Assembly (NCBI GenBank): GCA_030430455.1 | Contig: JAUIJB010000037.1 | Location: forward strand, 1 to 37,787 | Reading direction: 5' to 3' | Source: Verrucomicrobiia bacterium | GTDB lineage: Bacteria; Verrucomicrobiota; Verrucomicrobiia; Verrucomicrobiales; Akkermansiaceae | Length of the DNA stretch: 37,787 nt | Shown here: piece by piece, positions 9,301 to 16,753 of the stretch | How the letters are laid out: the number at the start of each line of letters is the position of its first letter | How positions within the stretch are numbered: position 1 is the first letter of the stretch | Notes under the pieces: model-generated | What the model saw: the letters and a program-made list of their open reading frames with translations, nothing else | What the model was told of the DNA's origin: nothing | Databases searched by the model: none | Program-made: the position numbers and the translations under genes

Positions 9301-10760
9301 TCGTGCATCGCCGGCCAGATGACGTTGGCATGGAGGCGGAGCAGCAGTTCGAAGATCGTGCCGTAGGTTTTCGGGCCGATGTTTCCCACCTCCGGCTCGA
9401 AGGTCTGCGCGGCCCATGGTTGCAGTCCCCAGTCTTCGTCGTTGAGGAAGATGCCGCGGTATTTCACGCCGGGTGACAGCTGGGTGTGGCTGCCAGCCAC
9501 ATGCAAGGCGACTTTCTGCGGGGTCGCCACGTCGGCCCAGAAATACCATGGCGAGACTCCCATCGATTCCGACAAGGCGAACACGCCGAATGCCGTTCCG
9601 CGGCGGTCACTGCCGGCGATGACCAAGGCTCGCGTGACTCCGGCGAGCGGGTTCTCGACCACCGCAGCGGTGTAGGCCTCCCACTTTCCGTCGATAGCGG
9701 AGACGTCGATCTTTCCAGCGCTGATCAGAGAGGCGATCAACGGGCTCTTGCCGACGGTGCCGATCAGGATCACCTCACCCGAGGAAGGCGCGGAGGTGGA
9801 AACGAGCGGTTCGATGCCGGTGACCCGCGCGACGTCATCAGCCAGCGCCTCGGCGGCGATGCGGACGACGGCGGCGTCTTCCTCGCTGTAGTGGATCGGC
9901 GCGCCTTGGCCGTCTGCGGCGATCTTCAACGAACCGGCCGCGGGCGTTTCCAGAACCGGCATGAACCGTGGCGCGAAATACGATCCGGCCGGTGTCGGCG
10001 GGGGCACGGAGCCATCGTAGGCCACCCATGGGGCGGTCGAGCGGTAGGGCGACTCAGGTGATTCGGGTGGCGGCCCCTGCTCCGCGATGACGGCGCTGAA
10101 CGAATCGAAATGGAGGTTCGTTGCGGAGCCACTCGAACGATTCGTTTGGATCTGGATGCGTATCGAGGAAGCGGTTGCCGGGATGGAGGCGGTGAGTGTC
10201 GCCTCGGTCCAAGGCGCGGAGGAAGGGCTGTAGGCCGTGCCGTTGGCCGCGATATTCGAGAGGGAACCCGTGCTGGCCGTTGCCAGCACTTGCGCGGTGT
10301 CGTCGAGAAACTCGACCGACACGGTGCCGGTGTCGTTGCTATCGGTGTCTTGATAGAAAAAGGTGAGATCCAACCCCGCGCTTCCCGATTGGACGAGCGG
10401 CAGATCGCCGGGTGTGATGGAAACCACCTGGCTGAGCGTCGAGGACGATGGCTGGGAACTCGCGCCGCCGGCGAGGCGGTTGGCAGTGAGATAGAGCGAT
10501 CCGGCCTGCGGCTCGGAAGGATCCTGAGGAAACGATCCGCCACCACTGCCATCCTGCAGCCAGAACCCCGCGCTCGCTCCGGAATCCGTCCATCCGTTGA
10601 TGGGTGACAAGCTCAATTGTCCGTCGCTGCCGGTTTCAAAGCCGCCGTTGACGATCGCCAGCGGGTCCGCCACCGCGGGGGTCAGCAAATGGGGAAGAAG
10701 AGCGGCGAGGGCGTAGGCCGGATTGTGGCGCGACAGAAAGACTGGGAAACTTCGGGACAT
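6333..10760 (-). CDS. GH115 family xylan alpha-1,2-glucuronidase, multidomain, secreted
   Basis: GH115 enzymes remove (4-O-methyl-)glucuronic acid side chains from xylan. This 1475-residue version begins with a signal peptide (YALAALLPHLLTPAVADP) and a lectin-like domain (IVNGGFETGS to about residue 225) related to those of the two downstream genes. The N-terminal GH115 region (about 260-410) and the catalytic barrel follow: KYRGIFLNDEDWGLQPW near 432, then HANVIWPAMHEFP, GMRGRDDSGM, VWPDDNHGYIRQLS and YHLSYWGVPTSYLWF. The GH115 C-terminal domain begins near 1042 (VVVIEAENF). A further beta domain starts near 1193, and a tail with DLADPDDDLIPNLIEYATG ends LVLEVQRP. The ATG at 10760 was preferred over the TTG at 10805 because it leaves a better signal peptide. 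It is the first gene of the probable operon. Confidence 0.9.
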   Translation of the reverse strand: MSRSFPVFLSRHNPAYALAALLPHLLTPAVADPLAIVNGGFETGSDGQLSLSPINGWTDSGASAGFWLQDGSGGGSFPQDPSEPQAGSLYLTANRLAGGASSQPSSSTLSQVVSITPGDLPLVQSGSAGLDLTFFYQDTDSNDTGTVSVEFLDDTAQVLATASTGSLSNIAANGTAYSPSSAPWTEATLTASIPATASSIRIQIQTNRSSGSATNLHFDSFSAVIAEQGPPPESPESPYRSTAPWVAYDGSVPPPTPAGSYFAPRFMPVLETPAAGSLKIAADGQGAPIHYSEEDAAVVRIAAEALADDVARVTGIEPLVSTSAPSSGEVILIGTVGKSPLIASLISAGKIDVSAIDGKWEAYTAAVVENPLAGVTRALVIAGSDRRGTAFGVFALSESMGVSPWYFWADVATPQKVALHVAGSHTQLSPGVKYRGIFLNDEDWGLQPWAAQTFEPEVGNIGPKTYGTIFELLLRLHANVIWPAMHEFPVETTPFYLVPGNKQAADDHAIVISTSHHEPMMRNSHEYDQGVLGPYNYWTNRSNIYDFWEQRVVETADCENIYTIGMRGRDDSGMLAPAGTTNAEKAEKIETEIIPDQRQMISDHVNGEASEIPQIFIPYKETLVQYQSGLDLPDDVTIVWPDDNHGYIRQLSTDEERARSGGSGVYYHLSYWGVPTSYLWFCSTPPGMTRSEMMKAWDFEANKIWLVNVGDLKPHEIGTEFFLRLASHPEAFRDFDQNAWFTQWAARTFDPSHAAAIADVLEEYFRLNIVKRPEHLSRTSSGFSFTEDGDEAARRLAAFAQLTADAEAIYNQLPADQKPAFYQMVLFPARASYQVNRRNLQAERSRLWATQNRADTAAPAAEAQAAHAALLAELDFYNEVNAGGKWNKMLNPDFSASGWWRETQNPFIVPSVGSYSPSGAAALGVAIEGSTTPLDEGVRGELPVFNGIAQPAYFIDVFNQGGSTLLWSATASDPWITLSQTSGNADARIEVGIDWNNAPRGHAVPGTITISGAGTQRKVGVRVFFPMGLAPDTLPDAVENNGVVVIEAENFTSRTDAGDGTGWRKQDQATASDDGMTIQPVTAASLNAASLPTDAPALTYQFHAFQTGPVRIRTQCLPTHRITSDHPGLRYAISLNGGAPQVIDVNAAEYSSAWSANTVRAASIGISKHEITTTGTQTIEIRMVDAGVVLDKLSVEIASGELEAEDLSVNSTNTSVVVFTDPPASEGAGLHIQATAADRFATMELPGIAAGDYQLTVRVKKWSSRGIVQMAVAEDPSGPFTDIGSNYDLYRSSELYTDLETLDVSFSTSGPKYLRFTVVGKNSSSSNYWVLLDKVTLQPVANLGGQPIRNWRASFFGNTENSGLAADLADPDDDLIPNLIEYATGTYPTMPNGSPVSTNWSADHLVLVFQRARDATDVTYRVLAGDDLPPTSPIWSSETVPYPGGEAPYSLTTVTDPQSVGDSDRRFLVLEVQRP

Positions 10761-10907
10761 TGCAGATTGCTTGGACGAATGAGCGGGATCATCCCCGGGG
10801 TACAATGAGTCCCCCGGAGCGAGAATTCCTCCGCTATTGCTCCCAAGCGCACTCCGCGGCGGAGACCGGACAAAAATCCGACAGATTCTTTTCCTCCGAG
10901 GATCGGC
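10761..10907 (-). promoter_or_regulatory. Intergenic region upstream of GH115, presumed promoter
   Basis: These 147 bp separate the kinase stop from the GH115 start and are the only sizeable gap before the polysaccharide genes. No convincing -35/-10 pair or operator was found. A GGAGGAA string lies about 55 bases before the chosen ATG, too far for a ribosome site. If the neighbouring ECF sigma factor drives this locus, its promoter should lie here. Confidence 0.35.
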
Positions 10908-13076
10908 CTATTCCTCCAGCGCAGCCTCGACCTCTGCCAGCAGGATGCGGGCGGTCACCCATGCATACCACGATCCTTGGGATCCGCCGCTGCCAGTGTC
11001 GATGTGATTCGTGTTCTCGATCACTGGGCCGGTGGCGAGGGAAACCAGCTCGCGCGCCGTGTCCACGCGGCCCATCCGGAACTCCGTCATCGCCAGGATG
11101 ATGCGCGCGGACGTCTCGCGGGCCGGATAGGGCCGAGGCGAGGAGAGGCAACGGTGGGCTCGCTCCGCGGCGGCACGATCCTCCCCGGTGCGGTAATACA
11201 ACAAAGCCAACGCGAACTCGCCCCACGCTTGGAGCTGCTGGTTTCCCGGCGCCGCGCTGTGCTCGGATTCGAGGCCGGCGTGCACGATTTTCCCGAGTGG
11301 TTGGAGTTTCGCCAGCAGCTCCGGGTCGGCCGGTTTCAGCAGGCAGACCTTGATCACCTGCTCGGCGACGACCGGATGCGTGGTATCAGAGAAGCGCTCG
11401 ATGGCGAAATCGATGATACGTTGGTAGGCCAACTCATCACCGGTATAGCAGACCGCCGTGGCGGCGTAGAGAAGGTTCCGTGAAACAATGTCGTTGTCCG
11501 ACTCGTCCACATTGGAGATCGCGCGAACCAGTGCGGCGTAGCGTTGCGCCGCCTTGTCCCATCGGCCCTCGTTGAGGTGCCAGTCAGCCACCTGATGATA
11601 CACGTCGCCTGCTTCGAGTGAGCTGGGGGTGGCGCCGGCGGGAATGCGTTCCAACAGCTTGTCCGCGCCGGCATGGTCTCCGTAGCGAAGCAGCACCGCC
11701 GCCTGGGACACGCGGTTCTGGTGCTCCGCGATCATGCGCAGCCGGGTCTCGTTCTCGCGGGCGACTTCCGCCAGATTGCGCAGGCGCGCTTGTTCCGCGG
11801 CAGCCTCACGTTCGAGGAAAAACAAGCGTAGGGAAACCCCGAAACCGACCGCCAGTGCGAGGATGGCGACGGCTCCCGAAAGGAAGGTCACCTTGTTGCG
11901 GCGGACCAGCTTGGCGAGGCGGTAGGTCCGGCGCGGAGCCCCCGCCCGCACCGGCTCCCCGGAGAGCAGGCGCCGGACGTCGGAGCCGAGTCCAGTGGCG
12001 GTTTCGTAGCGATCGTCCCGGTCCTTCGCCATCGCCTTGGTGACGATCCAGTCCAGCTCCACCAGTCCGCGGTTCTTCCGCACTACCGAGGGGGCTTCCG
12101 GTTCCTCCTCGAGGATCATACGCCGCGCCTCCCTCGCGCCGACATCCCGCATGTTCGCGAGCTCGAAGGGCAGTTGATCCGTCACCAGTTCGTAGAGCAG
12201 CGCACCCAGGCTGTAGACATCGCCGCGGGTGTCGATGTCCGCTCCGCCTTCCGCCTGCTCAGGGCTCATGTAGGCCGGCGTGCCGAGTATCTGGCCGTGC
12301 TGCGTCGCGGTGTCCGTGCCGTTCGCTCCGCCGGCGGCCGCCTTGGCGATCCCAAAGTCGATCACCTTCGGAACCGGTTCTCCATCAACGACTCGAACGA
12401 GAACGTTCGACGGCTTGATGTCGCGGTGGATCACGCCCTTCTGGTGGGCGTGCTGGATCGCGTTGCAGACGTGGATGAAGAGCCCGAGGCGTTCTCGAAG
12501 CTCGAGGCGCTCCGCCTTGCAGAACTCCATGATGTTCTCCCCGCGCACCAGCTCCATCACGAAGAACGGTCGTCCGGCGGAAGTCGTGCCGGCGTCCAGC
12601 ACCCGCGCGATGTTCGGGTGCTCCATCATCGAGAGTGCCTGCCGTTCGCGCTCGAAGCGCGCGATCACCGACTCCGTATCCATCCCAAGCCGGATGATCT
12701 TGAGCGCCACTTCGCGTCGCACCGGCTCCAGTTGCTCCGCCCGATAGACGATGCCGCATCCGCCCTCGCCAAGCCTTTCGACAAGGCGGAAGTGGGCGAG
12801 GTTCGCGCCCTTGCGTGCCAGCGCCGCATGGCCGGGTGGCTTGTCGTCCTCTCCCTCGATGATCGCGACGCGTTCCTGTCTCGGCGGAGCTGCCGGCGGC
12901 GGGGTACCGAAGAACCGGTCCGCCTTGTCCTGAATGCGCAGCAACCCTGCGAGCCGCGCCCGAAGGTCGGGATTCTGGCCGCAGGTGGCGTCGAGAAATC
13001 TGTCCCGCTCAGCCGCATCCGCGAAACCGGATGCGGCTTCAAACAAGGCGATCTCGATTCTCTTCGTTGGATCCAT
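10908..13076 (-). CDS. Transmembrane Ser/Thr protein kinase (PknB-like) with TPR-like C terminus
   Basis: This 722-residue Hanks-type kinase has a complete catalytic domain starting near residue 96. It shows the glycine loop LGEGGCGIVYRAE, Lys in VALKII, HRDIKPSN near 214, DFGIAKA, and GTPAYMSPEQ of the activation segment. One membrane helix (FLSGAVAILALAVGFGVSLRLFF, about 397-420) leads into a helical, TPR-like C-terminal region presumably in the periplasm. Residues 1-95 contain a short helical region (ALFEAASGFADAAERDRFLD) often seen in planctomycete and verrucomicrobial kinases. The ATG at 13076 was chosen over a TTG at 13112 because GGAGG precedes it by 11 bases and the TTG lies next to the sigma-gene stop. 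It follows the sigma gene by 22 bp, so the two form an operon and kinase control of the sigma factor is plausible. Confidence 0.9.
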   Translation of the reverse strand: MDPTKRIEIALFEAASGFADAAERDRFLDATCGQNPDLRARLAGLLRIQDKADRFFGTPPPAAPPRQERVAIIEGEDDKPPGHAALARKGANLAHFRLVERLGEGGCGIVYRAEQLEPVRREVALKIIRLGMDTESVIARFERERQALSMMEHPNIARVLDAGTTSAGRPFFVMELVRGENIMEFCKAERLELRERLGLFIHVCNAIQHAHQKGVIHRDIKPSNVLVRVVDGEPVPKVIDFGIAKAAAGGANGTDTATQHGQILGTPAYMSPEQAEGGADIDTRGDVYSLGALLYELVTDQLPFELANMRDVGAREARRMILEEEPEAPSVVRKNRGLVELDWIVTKAMAKDRDDRYETATGLGSDVRRLLSGEPVRAGAPRRTYRLAKLVRRNKVTFLSGAVAILALAVGFGVSLRLFFLEREAAAEQARLRNLAEVARENETRLRMIAEHQNRVSQAAVLLRYGDHAGADKLLERIPAGATPSSLEAGDVYHQVADWHLNEGRWDKAAQRYAALVRAISNVDESDNDIVSRNLLYAATAVCYTGDELAYQRIIDFAIERFSDTTHPVVAEQVIKVCLLKPADPELLAKLQPLGKIVHAGLESEHSAAPGNQQLQAWGEFALALLYYRTGEDRAAAERAHRCLSSPRPYPARETSARIILAMTEFRMGRVDTARELVSLATGPVIENTNHIDTGSGGSQGSWYAWVTARILLAEVEAALEE

Positions 13077-13098
13077 CACAAGCCGCGCCTCCGGGGTG

Positions 13099-13659
13099 TC
13101 ACTGGGCTTCAAGAATCATCTGGAAGAGCCGAGTTTTGGCGTAGGCCCACTGTCGTCTGACCGTACGTTCCGAAACGCCGAGCACCTCCGCGATCTCGCT
13201 TTCCGAGAGCCCCACGAAGAACTTCATCGTCACCACCCGGGCACCTTCCGGATCCTCCTCCTCCAGCCGCTCCAGCACCTCATCCACCAGCACGATGCGG
13301 TCGTCCCCGTCCGGGGCAGCCACGTCGAAATCCTCGATGTTCATCGGTCTCGTTCCACCACCTCGTTTGTCAGCGAGCTTTCGGCGGGCGCGGTCGACCA
13401 GAATTCTGCGCATCGCCCGGGCCGCCGCGCGGAAAAAATGCGCCTTGTCGTTCCATGTCCGCTCTCCTCCGCCCGCCAGCTGGAGCCAAGCGTCGTGCAC
13501 AAGCGCCGTCGGTTGCAGCGTTTGACCCGCCCTTTCGCCAGCCATTCGGCTGGTGGCGAGCACGCGGAGTTCCTCGTAAACCAGAGGCAGAAGTTCGTCC
13601 GAGCCCTTGGCCTCGTCCTTCTCCAATGCTTGCAGGATTCTTTTGAACTCTCCGGACAT
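13099..13659 (-). CDS. ECF-subfamily RNA polymerase sigma factor
   Basis: This 186-residue sigma factor is of the planctomycete/verrucomicrobial type (Pfam Sigma70_ECF). Region 2 includes LPLVYEELRVLA, TLQPTALVHDAWLQL and FFRAAARAMRRILVDRAR, which contact core polymerase and the -10 element. Region 4 includes VVTMKFFVGLSESEIAEVLGVSERTVRRQW, a helix-turn-helix for the -35 element (given here only as a landmark; residues about 145-172). No extra anti-sigma or C-terminal domain is present. Start at 13659 (MSGEFKR) gives the family's usual length; the frame upstream lacks homology. The partner kinase gene follows at once. In ECF groups linked to kinases (for example EcfP/PknT of Vibrio) phosphorylation activates the sigma factor. 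Whether this one is controlled so is inference. Confidence 0.9.
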   Translation of the reverse strand: MSGEFKRILQALEKDEAKGSDELLPLVYEELRVLATSRMAGERAGQTLQPTALVHDAWLQLAGGGERTWNDKAHFFRAAARAMRRILVDRARRKLADKRGGGTRPMNIEDFDVAAPDGDDRIVLVDEVLERLEEEDPEGARVVTMKFFVGLSESEIAEVLGVSERTVRRQWAYAKTRLFQMILEAQ

Positions 13660-13747
13660 GCGGCTCTCTCGGAACTCAGCAGATTGAGGTTTTTCCGCAA
13701 ATCCTTTTCGACGGGGGGAGTTCCTGGGGGGGGGCGCTACGCGCGTA

Positions 13748-14040
13748 TCAAGGGTAATCGCCGACGATCTGGCTGCTGTTGATCTCGACGCAGGTATCCA
13801 CCGCTCCGGCGCCCGGGCCGCCGACCCGGCAGAAGATGTCGTGGAGGAAGATCGGGTTGTCACGATGGTTCTCCCGGCTGTCCTTGCCGCCGACCCGGAG
13901 CAGGACGGGTGACTTCACCGGGCCGGCATCGAGCACGAGGCCGGCGAGCTTCACGCCGTCGACATCCGCCACCTCGATCGCGGGGCTGCCCGCCACCGGG
14001 GTGTGGGTCGCCAGCCCGAGGCCGAGCACGATCGTGTCCG
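13748..14040 (-). pseudogene. Remnant of a beta-helix (GH55-like / F5/8-type) secreted protein gene
   Basis: About 95 codons on the minus strand read as protein: TIVLGLGLATHTPVAGSPAI, EVADVDGVKLAGLVLDAGPV, NPIFLHDIFCRVGGPGAGAV and VEINSSQIVGD. This matches my recollection of a family of large right-handed beta-helix proteins in actinobacteria and verrucomicrobia, variously annotated as coagulation factor 5/8-type or, wrongly, adenylyl cyclase. There the text continues after xxxNxVIGD with a FWLWRADHG-like motif. Here it stops at GDYP and a TGA at 13748. Both the N-terminal and C-terminal parts are missing, so this is an internal fragment and not a gene. Codon use is GC-rich like the right half of the window. 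Expression is unlikely. Confidence 0.6.
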
Positions 14041-14152
14041 GTCGGCGAGCCTCGGGGCCCCCGAGGCGCCGCCGCCCCGGACCCGCGAGGGGTGGGCCGA
14101 CATGGGGTAGGAGGCGGGCGATGGCCCGGAATCCCCGGCCTGCAATCCCGGG

Positions 14153-14181
14153 TTGCGGATCCGGGGCGGTGGGCCTAGCCT
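14153..14181 (+). promoter_or_regulatory. Candidate promoter of citramalate synthase
   Basis: TTGCGG (14153-14158), a 17-bp spacer and TAGCCT (14176-14181) lie 44 bases before the ATG. The same arrangement recurs before other genes on the right. Expected transcript start is near 14188. Confidence 0.4.
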
Positions 14182-14225
14182 CCCGCCCTTTTCCGGGACT
14201 CTGGTCCCCGATCCCAAGCACGATC

Positions 14226-15803
14226 ATGAAGCCCGTGGCCCTCTACGACACGACCCTGCGCGACGGAACGCAGGGCGAAGGATTCCAGCTGTCCCTGTTC
14301 GACAAGCTGCGAATTGCCGAGCGCCTCGACCGCTTCGGGGTCGACTACATCGAGGGCGGCTGGCCGGGATCGAACCCGAAGGACGTCGAGTTCTTCCGCG
14401 AGGCGTCCAAGCTCAAGCTGAAGCACGCCAGGATCGCCGCCTTCGGCTCGACCCGCCGGGCCGGCACGCCGGTGGCCGAGGACCCGCAGGTCAGGCTGCT
14501 GCTCGACGCCAACACCCCGGTGGTGACGATCTTCGGCAAGAGCTGGGAACTCCACGTCACCGAGGTGCTGCGCACCACGGTCGAAGAGAACCGGGCGATG
14601 ATCGGCGACACCGTGGCCCACCTCAAGGCGAACGGCCGCGAGGTCGTCTACGATGCCGAGCACTTCTTCGACGGCTACAAGGACTCCCCCGAGCACGCGC
14701 TCGGGACGCTCGAGGCGGCCGCCGCCGGCGGGGCCGACGTGTTGGTGCTGTGCGACACCAACGGCGGCACGCTGCCCTCCGAGGTGATGCAGATCTGCCA
14801 GGCGGTGCGCGAGCGGATCCCCGGCACGCCCATCGGGATCCACACCCACAACGACTGCGAGCTCGGCGTGGCCAACGCCATCGCCGCGGTGAAGGGCGGC
14901 GCGATCCAGGTCCAGGGAACCATCAACGGCTACGGCGAGCGCACCGGAAACTGCAACCTCACCTCGGTGATCCCGATCCTGCAGCTGAAGATGGGGATCC
15001 CGGTGGTCGAGAAGCTCGAGGAACTCCGAAATCTCTCGTACTTCGTCGACGACGTCTCGAACAATCCGCACTTCGCGCGCGCGCCCTTCGTCGGCCGCAC
15101 GGCCTTCGCCCACAAGGGCGGGATGCACGTCAACGCGGTGCAGAAGCTGGCCCGCAGCTACGAGCACATCGAGCCCGGCGCGGTCGGCAACAACCAGCAG
15201 ATCCTCGTCTCCGAGCTGAGCGGCCAGTCGAACATCCTGATCAAGGCCGAGCAGCTCGGCATCCGGCTCGAGAAGGGCTCGCCCGAGGCCAAGGCCGTGC
15301 TCGGCCGGGTCAAGGAGCTCGAGCACGAGGGCTATTCCTTCGAGGCGGCCGGCGGTTCGCTCGAGCTGCTCATCCGCAAGCAGCTCGGCCGGCACGTGAA
15401 GCCGTTCGAGCTCAAGGAGTTCCACACCTCGTTCCGGCAGTACCGCGACGGCCACGACCCGGTCTGCGAGGCCACCGTGAAGGTCTACGTCGGTGGCGAC
15501 GCCGAGTACATCGTGGCCGAGGGCCACGGCGTGGTGAACGCCCTCGACAAGGCGCTGCGCAAGGCGCTGCGGCCGTTCTACCCGGAGATCGAGCAGGTTT
15601 CGCTGGTCGACTACAAGGTCCGCATCATCGACGGCCACGACGCCACCGCGGCGAAGACCCGGGTGCTGATCGTGTCGACCGACGGCGAGCGCAACTGGGG
15701 CACCGTCGGGGTCTCCGAGAACATCATCGAGGCCTCGTGGATCGCGATCGTCGACAGCATCGACCTGTTCCTGCAGCGCCGCCGCGAGGCCGCGTCCGCC
15801 TGA
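14226..15803 (+). CDS. cimA: (R)-citramalate synthase
   Basis: Condenses pyruvate and acetyl-CoA to (R)-citramalate, the first step of the threonine-independent route to 2-oxobutyrate and isoleucine. The 525-residue protein has the LeuA/HMG-CoA lyase-like TIM barrel: YDTTLRDGTQGEGFQLS at the N terminus (metal-binding Asp), YIEGGWPGSNPKD, LCDTNGGTLPSE, GIHTHNDCELGVANA (His-x-His metal site) and NGYGERTGNCNL. WPGSNPKD and GERTGNCNL favour the long CimA type over 2-isopropylmalate synthase. The C-terminal 150 residues form the allosteric leucine/isoleucine-type regulatory domain (VSLVDYKVRIIDGHDATAAK). No ribosome site is evident. The gene converges on the RDD gene with only 24 bp between stops. 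Identity is confident. Confidence 0.92.
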   Translation: MKPVALYDTTLRDGTQGEGFQLSLFDKLRIAERLDRFGVDYIEGGWPGSNPKDVEFFREASKLKLKHARIAAFGSTRRAGTPVAEDPQVRLLLDANTPVVTIFGKSWELHVTEVLRTTVEENRAMIGDTVAHLKANGREVVYDAEHFFDGYKDSPEHALGTLEAAAAGGADVLVLCDTNGGTLPSEVMQICQAVRERIPGTPIGIHTHNDCELGVANAIAAVKGGAIQVQGTINGYGERTGNCNLTSVIPILQLKMGIPVVEKLEELRNLSYFVDDVSNNPHFARAPFVGRTAFAHKGGMHVNAVQKLARSYEHIEPGAVGNNQQILVSELSGQSNILIKAEQLGIRLEKGSPEAKAVLGRVKELEHEGYSFEAAGGSLELLIRKQLGRHVKPFELKEFHTSFRQYRDGHDPVCEATVKVYVGGDAEYIVAEGHGVVNALDKALRKALRPFYPEIEQVSLVDYKVRIIDGHDATAAKTRVLIVSTDGERNWGTVGVSENIIEASWIAIVDSIDLFLQRRREAASA

Positions 15804-15827
15804 TCCTCTTCTCTGGTCCGTTCCCGG

Positions 15828-16706
15828 TCAGTACTCCGCGCCGAGGGTGGCGAGGTAGCCGAAGAACGAGGCGGCGCCGAAGAAGACGAGGACCGCCAGG
15901 ATGCCCCGCCAGACGGGGATCTCGCGGTGGGCCACGAGGTGGTTGCCGGCGCGGTCCCAGGAGGTGGTGCCGTCGCGGGTCAGGGTGGTGTAGCCCACGA
16001 TGTGGGTGACCAGGGCCACGATCGGGATGCCGAGGCCGAGCCCGCGGACGAGCACGCGCAGCGAGCGGCCGAGGGCGCCGGCGTAGCTCAGCCGGCTGCC
16101 GTCGTGGTTGCAGACGCGGATGCGCAGCAGCGCCTTGCCCGGGGTGGTCGCGAAGAGGGCGAGGCAGGCCGCCTCGACGAAGGTCATCGCCACCAGAAGC
16201 ATGATCCCGAAAAGGGTGTCGTTGATCTCGAGCGCCGCCGGCAGGGCGAAGGCGAGCACGATGCCGAGCAGGAAGGCGAAGGAGAGGATGTCGAAGGTGC
16301 GCGCCCAGTAGCGGATCCACGGCCGGACCTGGCTGCCCGAGGTGATCACCGGGGTGGCGAGGTCGGCCGGCTCGGCTCCCGGTGGCGCGTAGGGCGAGAC
16401 GGCTTCCGACACGCCGGCTGCGGCCGCCGCGCCGTCGCCACCGCTGGTTGGGGCCGGCGCGGCCGGCTCCGCCGAGGTGGCGGAAGCGGCGGGAGCCGGG
16501 GGAAACCCGGCGGTCGCGGACGGTGTGGCCAGTTCGTCGACCGACGAGGCGGCGGCCCACGTCTCCATCCCGTCGCGCCACACCAGGGTGTCGGCGCCGA
16601 GGAGGCCGCTGGCGAGGCGGCGCTTGAGGTCGGCCTCGGAAACGGGCCCCTGTTGTTGGTCGTCCTTGGCGAAATACCAGTTGCTCAAGTTGCTCGGGCT
16701 GCTCAT
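15828..16706 (-). CDS. GYF_2 plus RDD-domain membrane protein
   Basis: This 292-residue protein has an N-terminal GYF_2-type domain (NWYFAKDDQQQGPVSEADLK to LVWRDGMETW, residues 8-50), which usually binds proline-rich peptides. A low-complexity Ala/Pro linker follows (about 55-120), then an RDD domain with three or more membrane helices (IRYWARTFDILSFAFLLGIV with the family's Arg and Asp; CLALFATTPGKALLRIRV; and VFFGAASFFGYLATL at the end). RDD proteins are poorly characterised and some may transport ions or protons. The start at 16706 has AGGA 12 bases upstream; an ATG four codons earlier is possible. The gene follows the CgeB-like glycosyltransferase by 47 bp on the same strand, so co-transcription is possible. 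Confidence 0.8.
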   Translation of the reverse strand: MSSPSNLSNWYFAKDDQQQGPVSEADLKRRLASGLLGADTLVWRDGMETWAAASSVDELATPSATAGFPPAPAASATSAEPAAPAPTSGGDGAAAAAGVSEAVSPYAPPGAEPADLATPVITSGSQVRPWIRYWARTFDILSFAFLLGIVLAFALPAALEINDTLFGIMLLVAMTFVEAACLALFATTPGKALLRIRVCNHDGSRLSYAGALGRSLRVLVRGLGLGIPIVALVTHIVGYTTLTRDGTTSWDRAGNHLVAHREIPVWRGILAVLVFFGAASFFGYLATLGAEY

Positions 16707-16753
16707 TGGCGGGCGCATTCCTGCCAGCCGCGGGTTCGCGATGCGAGCCCCGA

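Noticed and set aside
7755..9476. Open frame opposite GH115
   Set aside because: The real frame has full GH115 motifs; the opposite frame shows none and has no plausible start.
13660..13863. Longer N terminus for the sigma factor
   Set aside because: The upstream frame has Ser/Arg/Pro-rich sequence with no sigma homology, and MSGEFKR gives the family's normal length.
14041..14225. Continuation of the beta-helix fragment towards citramalate synthase
   Set aside because: The frame remains open but reads as low-complexity Gly/Pro/Arg sequence with no family likeness, and it covers the probable cimA promoter.
14175..15638. Long open frame on the strand opposite citramalate synthase
   Set aside because: It is open because GC-rich third positions rarely make stop codons on the opposite strand; the protein has repetitive low-complexity content and no family sequence.
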